A stretch of 64,000 bases of DNA from Mesostigma viride (Eukaryota; Streptophyta; Mesostigmatophyceae; Mesostigmatales; Mesostigmataceae). The stretch covers positions 1-64,000 of the forward strand of contig RPFO01001021.1 of NCBI GenBank assembly GCA_009746045.1, given 5' to 3'. The position numbers were made by a program, and so were the translations under genes. The stretch's first letter is position 1, and each line of letters starts with the position of its first letter. Below, piece after piece: positions 23,373-35,200 of this stretch. Below the pieces are notes generated by a model. That model was not told the DNA's origin, did no database searches, and saw nothing but the letters and a program-made list of their open reading frames with translations.

Positions 23373-26300
23373 ATGGGCAATCGCTCGGGACATCTAGCTG
23401 ACCCGCGGGAAGCGCAATTCAAGGAGGCATGCCTGTAAGTTTGCCTCGTTCTCACTTCCCAGGAGCAAATGTTCAGGAAATCCACGGAAAGGCGGGATAC
23501 ACGCAGATTTGTGGCGTGTCCTTACTTGCCATGGGCCTGTTGTTGGATTGAACGATGTTCACACTCTCCCATCATGTACTAGTTATGGGTACTCGCTACG
23601 CTCTGCGGTTCTTCTGATATTCGTTTATGAGTAGATGTGCTGTAGTCTTTCTAAAACAACAACCTTCTTGACGACACCTCGCCTTCTCCGTACGAGACGT
23701 CCCCAGTCCGTCACTTTCGTGGCAATATCAGCGCCCACATTCCACTGTAAACGCCCACCTTCACCACTACGCCCGAATGCAGCTTACCTAGTGTAACTGA
23801 TCGGATTATTGACATGTGGCTACCCTCAGAGCAATTATCCACAACGTATGTCCAAGTGAGGCGCGCACATCATCACACACGCAGTCAATACAACAATTCG
23901 GCACATGTGCATGGTTACTTGTTAGATTAATTGTAACCGTGAGCACTACTATAAGTAATTATAGCTCGTGCGAGCATAGTTATGCTCTTTGGGTGAATCC
24001 CTGCTCTCGCCAACACCTGGGAGAGCTCATCCCTGCCTGCCCGTGCACACTAAACGGAGTCAATACGGGTTGATGCTTGCAGCCGGTTCTCAGATCCAGA
24101 TATCCAGGCGCTTCTGTCCAGCTACGCCGGCATGCAGGCGAGAGCAGCGGCAGCGGCGGGTGTCGGCCAGGCACGTGCAGGGACTGTCGCAACCCAAGGG
24201 GTGGACCGGGAAACATTCAAGGTGTGTGTGCCAGCACGTGGCTCATTTCTGGTAGCATGCTGCTTAGTGATTCCGCACGCCATTGGCTGCTTCGTGCCTC
24301 CGCACGCAATAGGCTGCTTTGTGCCTCCGCACGCAATAGGCTGCTTGGTGATTCGGCTCGCAATAGGCTGCTTGGTGCCTCCGCACGCAATGGGCTGCTT
24401 TGTGCCTCCGCACGCAATGGGCTGCTTGGTGATTCGGCACGCAATGGGCTGCTTTGTGCCTCCGCACGCAATAGGCTGCTTGGTGATTCGGCACGCAATG
24501 GGCTGCTTTGTGCCTCCGCACGCAATGGGCTGCTTGGTGATTCGGCACGCAATGGGCTGCTTGGTGCCTCCGCACGCAATAGGCTGCTTGGTGCCTCCGC
24601 ACGCAGTTGGCTGCTTGAATTTTCCGCACGCAGTTTGCTGCCCACCTTTGCAGCTTCATGTCAGCGCTGGTCAACACATCGACTTCCATTTCTTTTCATC
24701 ATCGAATGAGAGGTGCATCAACCCGTTCATGCAGTTGTTGAAACCCCTGGCATGCCCCACCGCGTTTCTTATCAAGCCCTGACCCCCGTCCTAATTGGAC
24801 TATGTAAGTGCTTCATGGACTAGACTGCTTTTGCGCCTCTGAGGGAGGCTAATATTTCAACCCATGTTACAAGCCCTTCTTTAGCTCCTGGTTTTCCTCG
24901 AGAGCTCTGATTTGATGTGTGTGGACCGCACGTAACGCCCATACTCTCGAGGCACAGCACTTCTCCTCTGCATTTTCATTTGCTTGCAACATCAGTGATG
25001 AGCTCTTTGCTCACAAAATCAGTTCTCTTAGAGCACGTGGCCTGAGCTCCCTGAGGCGCTTTCCCTCAGCAAGTTCCTCGTCACTGCTCTCATGGTAGCG
25101 CCCCCTTATTGTTCCTTCGGTGACGTCTTCTGGGTACTATCACCTGTTCCCTGCTCCTTCCTGCCAGGCCTGCGTGCGGGTACCGGGCGCGCTGGGCGAC
25201 CGCCTGTTTGCGAGCACTCTGCCGCCAGCTGTCACGGGCACGGCCCCACCCGCTGTGCAGGACAAGAGGAGGATGTCGAAAGAGGACTATGTGGTTACCA
25301 TGGTAGGGGGCGAGACAGGAGGGTTTGTAGAGAGGATTACTTTGGATAGGGGGAAGGGAAATGGTTAAAGTGGGATTGTGTCATTCGATGGAGTCGCATT
25401 AGGGAGGAGTACATACGTGGGATTGGGTGGGGACCTGTGTATGTGGAGGATAATATTCATGCGGTTTCGGGAGATGTTAGGAGGCGTTGGGGCTACCCAA
25501 CTGGACTGGGCCAAGGGTGCCTTCAACAGCGTTGCCTTTTGTCACTCATGAGCCATGCCATCAACGGCAGGAATGCACTTGCAAGTGCATCACCCGGGCA
25601 ACCGCGGTGTGTGTGGTGTGTGTGGTGTGTCTGTTTACACCCATGGTGAACTGACAAACCAAGGTGGCTTTCCTCATTTTGCTCGATTGTGTTTCCATGT
25701 GACATGTCTCGGCAGGCTGCCGTTCGTAAAGGGACGCGGGAGGAGCTCCACGATTGGTGCTACTCGCTGCTGCAGCCGGGGTTCGTGTAGGACATGGGTG
25801 AAGGGGCTGGCATGTGGCTTAGGTAAAGGGTGGCAGGGCATGGGTGAAGGGGCTGGCATGTGGCATGGGTAAAGGGTGTCGGCGCATGGGTGAAGGGGCT
25901 GGCATGTGGCATGGGTAAAGGGTGTCGGCGCATGGGTGAAGGGGCTGGCATGTGGCATGGGTAAAGGGTGTCGGCGCATGGGTGAAGGGGCTGGCATGTG
26001 GCATGGGTAAAGGGTGGCGGGACATGGGTGAAGGGGTTGGCATGTGGCATGGGTAAAGGGTGTCGGCGCATGGGTGAAGGGGTTGGCATGTGGCTTAGGT
26101 AAAGGGTGGCAGGGCATGGGTGAAGGCGTTGGCATGTGGCGTGGGTAAAGGGTGGCGGGGCATGGGTAAAGGGGAGCGGGGCATGGGTGAAGGGTTTGGC
26201 AAGTGGCGTGGGTAAAGGGTGGCGGCGCCTGGCAGTGGTGATGTGTAGTGACAGGAATGAAACAGATAGGGAGGCTGAGCTGTGAGGGGTGGGTGGGTGG

Positions 26301-29300
26301 GTGGGTGGGTGGGTGGGTGGGTGGGTGGGTGGGTGGGTGGGTGGGTGGGTGGGTGGGTGGGTGGGTGGGTGGGTGGGTGGGTGGGTGGGTGGGTGGGTGG
26401 GTGGGTGGGTGGGTGGGTGGGTGGGTGGGTGGGTGGGTGGGTGGGTGGGTGGGTGGGTGGGTGGGTGGGTGGGTGGGTGGGTGGGTGGGTGGGTGGGTGG
26501 GTGGCGGGGGGTGGGGGCGGGCGGGCGGGTGGATATGGGTGGTCTGGGCGTATGGCACCTGTCTGACTGTAAGCAACGTGCCACTGTTACTTGAGCTGAT
26601 GCCACACGCGTTCTGCTGTGGCAACAGCTTAAAAAAGCTCGTTCTCAATCACTTGCCTGCCTAGCCTGCACCACCCACCACGTGACGTCATCGCAATGTC
26701 CTCAACCCCATCAGAAAAGCATCTGTGGACTCTGCGTCTTGCGATTGGAACTCAATTGCTGCTGCTGATGCCTATTACGTTATGATTCCTATGAAGGCAT
26801 GGACCGCTGTGGTGGTAACTATGTTCTCACGAATGGATTGCATGTGGCACATCTTCTAACCCCCCCCCCCTCCGCCCGTCCCCCCGTCCCACCTCCCTGC
26901 AGCTCACCTGCACATGTGAGGGGGACTTTGAAGCAGGCGCTCGCACGGCTCAAGGGTCGGGCGATTGACAAGACGGAGCGAGCAGAGGCAGGGGCAGAGG
27001 GAAAGAGAAAAGGGGAGGTAGGGGAAAACAGAGAGGGAATGGCAGAAGCAGGCAGCGCAGAGGCAGGTGCACGGCCTCAAGAAGTGCATATTCGTACTGG
27101 AGGTGATGATGCTGCCCCGATTGCGAAGAGCAACAGCAGGGATGGTGTTGCATCTGGTGGTGAAGGGTTTCACCCAGGCGCTGATGTCAGCAATCTCCCT
27201 GCTCATGGCTCGGCTGATGTCAGCAAGGACGGGGCAAGCAGGCCACCTCCAGCAGAAGGGCAGTGTGATGAGACTGGCACGTCGTCGGTGGACAGATTGC
27301 TGTGGGGTCAGCCGGATGTTAAGCCATCAGCGGGGCAGTCCGGTGGCTCCGCTGGCAATAATGTGGCTGGGGTCGGTAGTGGCGCCATTCCCTGGGCCAA
27401 AGGGCACCGGGAAGGCATGCCCAGTCCAGGTATGCCCTCATCATCAGCCATCGAACAAGAGACTTTCTGCCCGGATGCAGAGGTGGACGATGCACTGCTT
27501 CAGTGCCTTCTGGCCGCCGCACCGTTCTCTACATCTGGCGACACCACCACGGTTTTTAGTTCCAGCAGTGTTGGGGCGGGGCCAGGTGGCGCACCCGCTG
27601 GTTCCCTGAGCCGAGAAGGCTTTGACAGCTGGGTGAAGATGGTCCCCTGTGTGCCCTTGTTGCTGGCGTCCCTGCTGGAGTGGCCGGGTAGGTGGGGGGA
27701 AGGGGGGGGAAGGGTTGCTGGAATCGCCAGGTGGACGTGTGCAGGTGCTGCCATGCATATTCCTGTCCACATATGTACAAGCTAGTAACTGTAACTATAC
27801 TTACTGTAACTGTTTACTTTTGTACTGAATATTGCATTAGCTACTATAGTACTAGCTACTCCAGTCGCTCGCGTCATTTGACATGGTACGCACATGCTTC
27901 TGAAGCCACGCAGGACTCAGGCGTTTCCCCCCCCTCACTTGTTCCATCTCATGGCCGCTTCTATTTCTAGTTGTGTGTCAAAGTATCTTTTGCTGAACCG
28001 TATCCTCCCCTCTTTGTGTTGCCAAACCCCTTCATCCCCCGCCCCTCCCCGCCGCCCAGTCCCGCACCTGTGGCCGGACACCCTCCTCCCCAAGGGCGCC
28101 CCCACCCTGCAGCACCCATCAGGCCGCAAGACCTACATCCTCCAATGGGAGCATTTCGTGATGCTGGCTGCTGCCATCCCTCACGCCCAGCGCCACGCCT
28201 GGCGGCTCCTCTACAGCTCCACGCTGCACGGGCAGAGCTTCTCTTCGCTCCATGCACGACTGACGTACGTAATCGTGCCATGCCTTTGTTTCAAGTTGTT
28301 CTTCATCTCCCAGGCCTTGGAAACCCAGACCATCGTGGTTCCACGAACTGCATGGAACAGGACATAACCCTATGAGAGCTTGCTTGAGATTGACCCCGCA
28401 ATCCTCCCAAGAGGGCGTGACGAGCACTAGGCTGTGTCAGGGCTTCCCTCTGACATGGACACCAGCAAGGCTGGCCCAGTGCCTGCACTCATGAGTCTTC
28501 AGGGCACTTCCCTTGTCAAGGCTGCATGAGCAGTAGGTTTTTCTACGCTAATCCGTTGTACTATAGCAACAGCCTTCTCTAGGCGGCTAAGGTGGTGGCG
28601 TTGTCTGTATTAACACTTCTTGTGGGAGGGTGCCCTAGGGTTCATGCAGTGTGCGCGTGCTGTAACCGTCCATGCTGTGTTTGTGCATGCGGTTGACAGC
28701 GCAGGCTGTGTATTTTCATGCTGCGTGGGCGTGCTGTCTGTGCCCGTGCTGCATGGCACACAGGATGGCCGGCATGCCCACGCTGGTGGTCGTTCGGGAC
28801 ACCGGCGGTGCTATCTTTGGCGGGTACGCGTCCCAGCCGTGGCTCCCTCGCTCCAGCACCTTCTACGGCGACTCGCACTCGTTCGTGTTCACGCTGAGCC
28901 CTGCGGTGGCCGTCTACCGTGCGACAGGGGACAACGCGAGCTTCCAATGGGTACGTTTGATAGTATTGGCGCTTGTTTATAAGTAAGTCGGGTATATGTG
29001 TATAGTCGGCCCATGCAGAATGTGGAGGGCTATGCAAGCTTTCAATGGGTAGGGTTTATATTTCTTAGTAACGAGCAAATAGTTGGCATCTGTCAGACTG
29101 CCTAAATCAGCATGGGCGCATGTGACGCGCAGCTCATGTCGAGCTGCTGCTACCGATACAAGCTTAATAATGTTTAATAGTATTGGATGGATGTGGCTGG
29201 AAACCATCCTACCAGCCCATGCCTGCACCGGCGGTGCTTTCTGAAACGCAGTTGGTGAAAAGAGGCTCCCAGATATCTGCCCACGGTGATGTCACCCTCT

Positions 29301-30160
29301 GAAATACGGAGTTACAGCCTCTGACATCACCCTCTGATATCAAATATCCCTAGTGTTTTAATATTCAAAGGTCTGCCCAGTGAGGTTGCTTTCTAATACC
29401 GTTGTAGCCATGTCATCGTGATTGTGTGCAATATTGAGATGATTCTGTTGCATGCAACCTTGCGACCCCAGTTCCCCCCGTGGGATTCGAAGCCGGTCCC
29501 GCACCGCGTTCATGCTGTTTCCGGCATGACAGGGAGGACCGATGGGGTTACCCAAGCCTTGGGAGCATGCACGTTGCTATCCACACTGTGCACTGACCCT
29601 GAATTGTAAGAGCAGTCCAATGAGTGGTAAGAACAGTCCAATGAATTGTGAGAATAGTCCACTGAGTAGTCCAGTGAGTCCAATTGCCACCATTATGCCC
29701 TCAGGGGCTGTGGCATGCTTTTGTGGACCATTGTCTCCCATACGCTCATGAATGCGCATTTGCGCGGTTCATCTTGTGCCTGCACACCTTGCAGCTTGGC
29801 GCCAACTTCCAATCGTCGGAAGCACTGCCCAATGGCGTCGGATTCGGAGGCAGCACTGGCAGGTTTGGCATGTTTGTCGCGGACTCGGTCGATGCCGGCA
29901 CGAGCCTGCAGTGCCGCACCTATGGAAGCCCCTGCCTGGCGTCCAGTGCCAAGTTCAGCGTGGCGGCCCTCGAGTGCTGGGGCACCCTGCCCGATGGAGA
30001 CCAGGGTGGGGCCGAGGGAGGCAGCGTCTCGGGTGGCTCAGCGGGGGCAGGCGGTGGCGCAAGCGTGTTGGACCGTTTCCGCCAAGACAAAGCCGTCATG
30101 CAGCTCATGGGAATCGGTTTCGACAGCGAGAGCATCGGGGCGCGGGACAAGGTCGAGTAG
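23373..30160 (+). CDS. TLDc-domain protein with MGN N-terminus
   Basis: Eight exons: 23373-23434, 24083-24221, 25168-25302, 25716-25786, 26903-27687, 28060-28264, 28764-28950, 29795-30160. They sum to 1,950 nt, 649 residues plus stop, with every phase matching. The C-terminal third is a TLDc domain: HAWRLLYSSTLHGQSFSSL, then TLVVVRDTGGAIFGGYAS, YGDSHSFVFTLSP, GVGFGGSTGRFGMFV, and SLQCRTYGSPCL with FSVAALECWG. TLDc proteins include the mTOR-linked MEAK7/TLDC1 and V-ATPase regulators. The protein starts MGNRSG, so N-myristoylation is conceivable, and MEAK7 starts similarly. Exon 5 adds a long Gly/Ser/Ala-rich insert (about residues 150-380). The acceptor of exon 5 (CTGCAG after a C-rich tract) is the strongest choice, but one 18 nt further along would also keep frame. 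Three minisatellites lie in introns 2 and 4. The gene converges on WEE1. Confidence 0.9.
24247..24640. repeat. 27-bp minisatellite in TLDc intron 2
   Basis: About 14 copies of a 27-bp unit of the type CACGCAATRGGCTGCTT followed by NGTGCCTCCG or NGTGATTCGG. Since 27 is a multiple of three, a nine-residue repeat is open on both strands. No splice evidence puts it in the mRNA, so I call it intronic. Confidence 0.93.
25790..26232. repeat. 46-bp minisatellite in TLDc intron 4
   Basis: Nine to ten copies of a 46-bp unit built from CATGGGTGAAGGGGCTGGCA and TGTGGCATGGGTAAAGGG. The minus strand reads as Pro/His/Thr-rich open frame (FTHATCQPLHPC), which is repeat-driven rather than a gene. Confidence 0.93.
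26286..26504. repeat. (GGGT)n tetranucleotide tract
   Basis: About 54 uninterrupted copies of GGGT directly follow the 46-bp minisatellite in TLDc intron 4. Read in the transcribed direction the RNA would be a long potential G-quadruplex former. The Trp-Val-Gly-Gly and Thr-His-Pro-Pro open frames are artefacts of the repeat. Confidence 0.97.
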
Positions 30161-32256
30161 TGCCCAGCCCGTTGTCTAGCCCGTGATCGCTCTAACCAAG
30201 CGCGTTCCGCTGCAAGGGGCAGTACGATGTACATACATCCAGCCATGTTTTCTCCGTGGCTCCCGATGGGGCCACATGTTCCAGCCACTTGTTTTCTCAT
30301 GACGTCTAGGCCTAGCCATGCTTGTACATCGTCGAGGCATGGCATGTGCATGTCAGTTCAAGTATCGTGGCTTATTGTGTGTAGAAAAATAATATAAGGC
30401 CAGTCTACACTTGTGTTATCTCATGCACGGGACATAGCGTACTATGTGAGACAATTATGTCATGGACGCATGGCGTCCAACATCGTGTAAGGACTAGAGC
30501 ATGTGCATGCAGATTGAGTTGCACGCATGTTCAATAGCTACATCAAGCACAAATGCACGCATGCATGCATGGCTATAGAGCTCATGTTACCCAACAAGTC
30601 CGGCTTTCAAGCAGGGCCTAGCATTGCAATGCTTTTGCGCGGTTGCTGGCATCATTTGTAAGGATTGAGCCCCCACCCACCAGCAATGGAATAAGTGCTA
30701 CATGATCTCCCAACGGAGTCATGCTATTATTTATTTTGATCTCCAGCATTTCTGGCCCGCGCTAGGGTTGTCTCATTGATATGAGCTCCAGCATGGGATT
30801 CAGTGAGCTAGATGCAGTAGGCTTGTGGAGCTCATCAGCTCAATTATGCTGGACTTTTGCCAACTAGCCACTTGGCAACTAATTATTCAGTGGTGGTTCA
30901 AATGCAGAGTGGTGAGAATTTTGTCTTGATTTCAATACAAGAGTTACACGTAAACTCTTGACGACCTCCAGCAAGACCGGCACACCTAGCTAACCCTTTC
31001 CGGATATCCTAGAAAGCATGTCGGCTGTTTCAATTCTGTCAGCTGTTTCAATTCATGCCAGCCTTCGGATACAGTAGTGCACAGAAGACCACACAGTTTC
31101 CACGAACCAGGTAGTAAGCCCTACTAAAAACACCACAGAAAGGGGGAACGCGCACAATTTGTGCATAGAAGAAGTTGGGTGCAAATTAAGCAAGCCCACC
31201 TTCCGAGAAAGAGATTTCCTATACATAGAGTGGCTATATGAGCCACATCCGAGAAAAGTTGTAGGTAGCAATGCGCCCCATACAGCAAGAACTTGCCCCT
31301 GAATTCCTACACGTGAAACCTAGCTACACACCAGATCAACTCCCATTAAACGCCGTCACCCTCTCATCGCTAGCAGCAGCCACACGGGAGCCCACATCTG
31401 GATCTCCACGTGCATATCGCCGCTGCAAGCTGCCTCAAATGCCCTATGCTGCAGGGTACCCAATAAGCTGAAACTTGCTAAGATATGTCAATCACGGCAC
31501 CCCATCATCCTGTACCTCTTGCTCATACAGATTGGCGGCTTAGCGTGCATAGACCACACCATCCCAGAGGACAACCTCTCATATGGCCTTCAAGTCAGCT
31601 CTTTACTCCTAAACCCTGCCCCATGTCCTCTCATCCCAATGATTCGCTCCTTGCAATAGCCACAGCGCTCAACTGTCCAGCGGCAGCTGTGTGGGCGATG
31701 TCATCAAGCGGGCGGTTCTGAATGCGCCCAGGGATAGCGGCAACCCAGTCAGCAGGATTGGTGACTGGGTACCCAAAATGCACACGACTAACTAGGGGCA
31801 TATCCTTATGATATGCACCGGATTCCTATCAGCCCGACATGCACCCGATGTCTCGCGGCTCACATCGTGAGCGTGGCATGCACACAAAGTGCACGCACGG
31901 AATTCTCCTACGCTCCACAGCGCAGCGGAAGATCCCTGACCTTATGTGACTCCTCATTATGTTGCGAAAAGGGGTGAATACCCCTGCAGCCGCGGCAAGC
32001 CAACCAGCTATTTCAAACCCATGGCTGCCTCGGCCAAAGACATGGCTGCACTCGTCTTCAATGCTTCTCGTCAGGCGCCCGCGAATGCCACGAGACTGAT
32101 GCTGAGGCACTCCGCAGCAAAACCCTCTTTGTGGCGAGAAAGCGAATGTACCCACCGTGCCAACAAACAGCGGGGGCAAGCCGCGTGCATCATGGCACCG
32201 TGCCATCATCCAGCACATGCAAGGCATGCTGCTTGGCCTAGGGGAGACCACCTGGA
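30161..32256. other. Convergent spacer TLDc / WEE1
   Basis: No supported coding gene. It is AT-rich with several GCATGCAT runs (30480-30570) and carries the LINE-type 3' tail listed at 30685-30745. The 3' UTRs of both flanking genes must end here. Confidence 0.6.
30685..30745 (+). mobile_element. Solo LINE-B-type 3' tail
   Basis: ATAAGTGCTACATGATCTCCCAACGGAG-type sequence, with the hairpin CTCCCAACGGAG at 30707-30718, is followed by ATTATTTATTTT. It matches the 3' ends of LINE B and of the ORF1-only element. It is a 5'-truncated remnant or a short non-autonomous copy. Confidence 0.65.
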
Positions 32257-35200
32257 CTAGGATGACACCGTGACGTTGTCCAGCATGTGCAGCACATCAA
32301 GCGCGGAGCACCGGTGGCTGGCCTCCCACTGCAGCATCGCGCGCAGCAGTGTCAGCATTGCGCGTGGGCGGGTTTCCGGGATGATGATCTCTGCATTCGA
32401 CCGAGGCCGTGTGCTGTGGTGAGGGGGAGCGGCACGGTTGTGAGCACGATCATCCATATCACGGGTTTGCACAGGCGATGCATTCGTCAGATGTCCGTGC
32501 ATGTGCGTGGGGGAAGGGGATGGGGGGGGGGGGGGTGAACTGACCAAGGGCTATCGCATCTGCTGGTAAAATGCTGGTAAATGGTATACAAGTTTCATCA
32601 GTTGCATGGGCAAAGAGCCCTTCCCAAGTGCAGAGACGCATGCCGTAGAAACAGGGAGATTCTGGGCGACGGCCGGACGAGTAGAGGGGGCAGTACGTGC
32701 GACCGTGAAAACATGCAACAACGACACGCACGACACGAGGATCTGATAACGGGTACGCCGTCAGCCAAATACTATGCTACATCTAATGGCCAATAAAGGG
32801 TGTTAGCCGGCAGGCACTTTGAGAAACCGTCCTTAACAATGCCACGTTGCCAGCATATGCACCATAAGGCGCCAATATTCCATGTTATCCTCCCTATGTC
32901 GCCAGCATTGTCACAATCGTTCTGCTAGCATCTGCATGGGCTCACCGTGGCAGCTTGTCGCCTGTCACCCACTCAAAGAGCATCGCCCCAAAGCTGTAGA
33001 TGTCCGCCTGCACGGGTGCCAGCAGAAAGAGGCGGAGGGACATGCAGCAGATGCTCATTTGCTGGTCAGCCGTCGGTTGTCGGTGATGGGCACATCACAA
33101 GCTAACGGAGAGGCAGTGGAACAAAAGTGGTCTTGAACAGGCACGCAAGCATGCCTGGTAAAAGCATTCCGAACACTTGTGTGATGCACCCGCCCAAGTG
33201 GGGGAACAGGGAGCGGATGCAGCCACGGCTACCCATGCCACCAAACAAAAAAAGGAAAAGCCTGCAGGGGGCAGCAATACCCAGCAGGCGCCAAAGGCGG
33301 CACAAAGCATCGACTCATCAATCCAAATCAATTCATTCACACATGCCGCACACATGGCAGTGCTGCAACCCCCCAGCCCCTCACCTGCGGCCCCGGGTGC
33401 GTGCAGTCATTGAGCAGCTCCGGTGCCACATAGAAACCATCCCCCTCCTCCCAGTCGTATACACCCTGCCCCCGGTCCTTGACCGCGAGCCCGAAATCGC
33501 CGATCTTCAAGTTGCCCGCGCTGTCCAGGAATATGTTCTCGGGCTTGATGTCCAGGTGGACCAGGTCCTGCCCGTGGAGGAAGTGGAGCCCTTCCGCAAC
33601 GTCGCGCACGTAGCGCCAGATCTGCGGGGCGGACGCGGATAAGGGGGTGGGCCAGGGGGCACCAGTTGGTCAGCCACTCCAATTCGTTAAAATCTAGGAC
33701 CTAGGTGGCTAAACCAAAAAATCCTTACGAAGGTGAGGAGCAACAAAAACACACACACGTACAGGCATCACAGATTTAGAGGGGTTCGGGCTTGAGTAGC
33801 ACGAGCACCATGGGTGAATGGGCGGCGTTCCAGCTCCCACGGCATGGGCTGCCATGGTCGAATATGAGGAGCACAGCGTGCACAGGTCATACACCCTCCC
33901 AAAACGCGTACTGGACCTTAAAAAATGCAATCATGAACGCCCGCATGACTGCTAAGCAGCCGTCTTCTCCATTAGGTGCTTGTCCCACAGGCCCATTTCG
34001 TCCAAGCATTCCCCAAAGAAATAGTGGCTACTCATGGGTTGGGCTGCGCTGGTGTAGCGAAAGTCCAACGAAAGACAGGCACGATAGGCCTCGCTACCAA
34101 TAGGCACTCCGACCCCCGTGCATCCTACCCCAACGCACCTGCTCGTCCGGCATGGGCCCTGGCAGGTTGTCAATGAGCGTGCGCAGGTTGCCCCCCACGC
34201 ACAGCTCCATCTGGATGTAGAGGTGCATGTCCTGTGTGGGAGGGAAGGAGCCATACGGTGCACGGGGATGGGCAAGGGACACACAAGAAGCAGGATGTGA
34301 TGAGCGATGAGTGATTAGGCATGAGGCAGAAGGTATGGCCACAGCATCCCTTGGCAGAGAATAAACAGGTACATGCCCCAGGAGCTTCCCATGCACAAAA
34401 ATGGCATCAAGAAAAGGCCAAGGGAGTTGAAAAACCGAAATTCCATGACTGCCCATTTTCCTCGCGTGCCCCCTCCCATGCCCCGACCCATTTAACACGC
34501 TGCCCACCAGACATGCTAACCATCTTCGCCTCTTCCCTTCCACCTGCTGCCACACACGCCCCCGCCTCCCTGACCTGCGTAACCTGCATCACACTCTCTG
34601 CCTCCACCCCCCTTTCTCTCCCCCCCTGCCACCCATACCCCCCACCCATGTACCTAGTGCCACCAACGGCCCTACGCATGCCCCCACCCATCCCTCTCAC
34701 CTGCTGCCAACCGCGGAAGTAGCGCACCACGCGCGGGTGCTCCGGCAGCTCCTGCACGAGCGCCACCTCGTTCAACAGCCGCTCGCGGTCGCGCCGCCCC
34801 TTGAACTTGCGTCGGCTGCGCTTGACCGCGGACAGCGTGCCGTCCTTGCGGTGGCGCGCCTCAAACACCTCGAAGAAGCTGCCCACGCCGATCACGCGCA
34901 GGAAGTCAAAGTGGTGCTCGAACAGGAACTGCGACGGCTGCCGCTTGAGCGTGACCAGCACCTTGGTCTCGTTCAACGAATCCATGCGGCGCAGGGTCCC
35001 TTGGCCGCGCCAGTTGGTGCCGTTCCCTCCCACGGGGGTCAAACCGCCCTCGTTTAGGAACCCATACATGCCGCCCGCGACGCCGGCATTATTATCGCTC
35101 CTAGCCACGCCACCGTCCCCGAGCTTGCTGTGCGCCCCACCGAGGGCATCCCGGCAGCTCCTCATGGCGCTCGCGTCCGTAACCCGGACCAGGTCATTGT

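Noticed and set aside
26286-26504. Telomere-like array
   Set aside because: The unit is the tetranucleotide GGGT, not TTAGGG or TTTAGGG, and it is internal to a gene.
25674-26664. His/Pro/Thr-rich (minus) and Trp-Val-Gly-Gly (plus) ORFs
   Set aside because: Direct translation of the 46-bp minisatellite and (GGGT)n; intronic to TLDc.
29440-29560. Possible minus-strand tRNA (TTCGAATCC box)
   Set aside because: No acceptor, D or anticodon stems can be formed around it.
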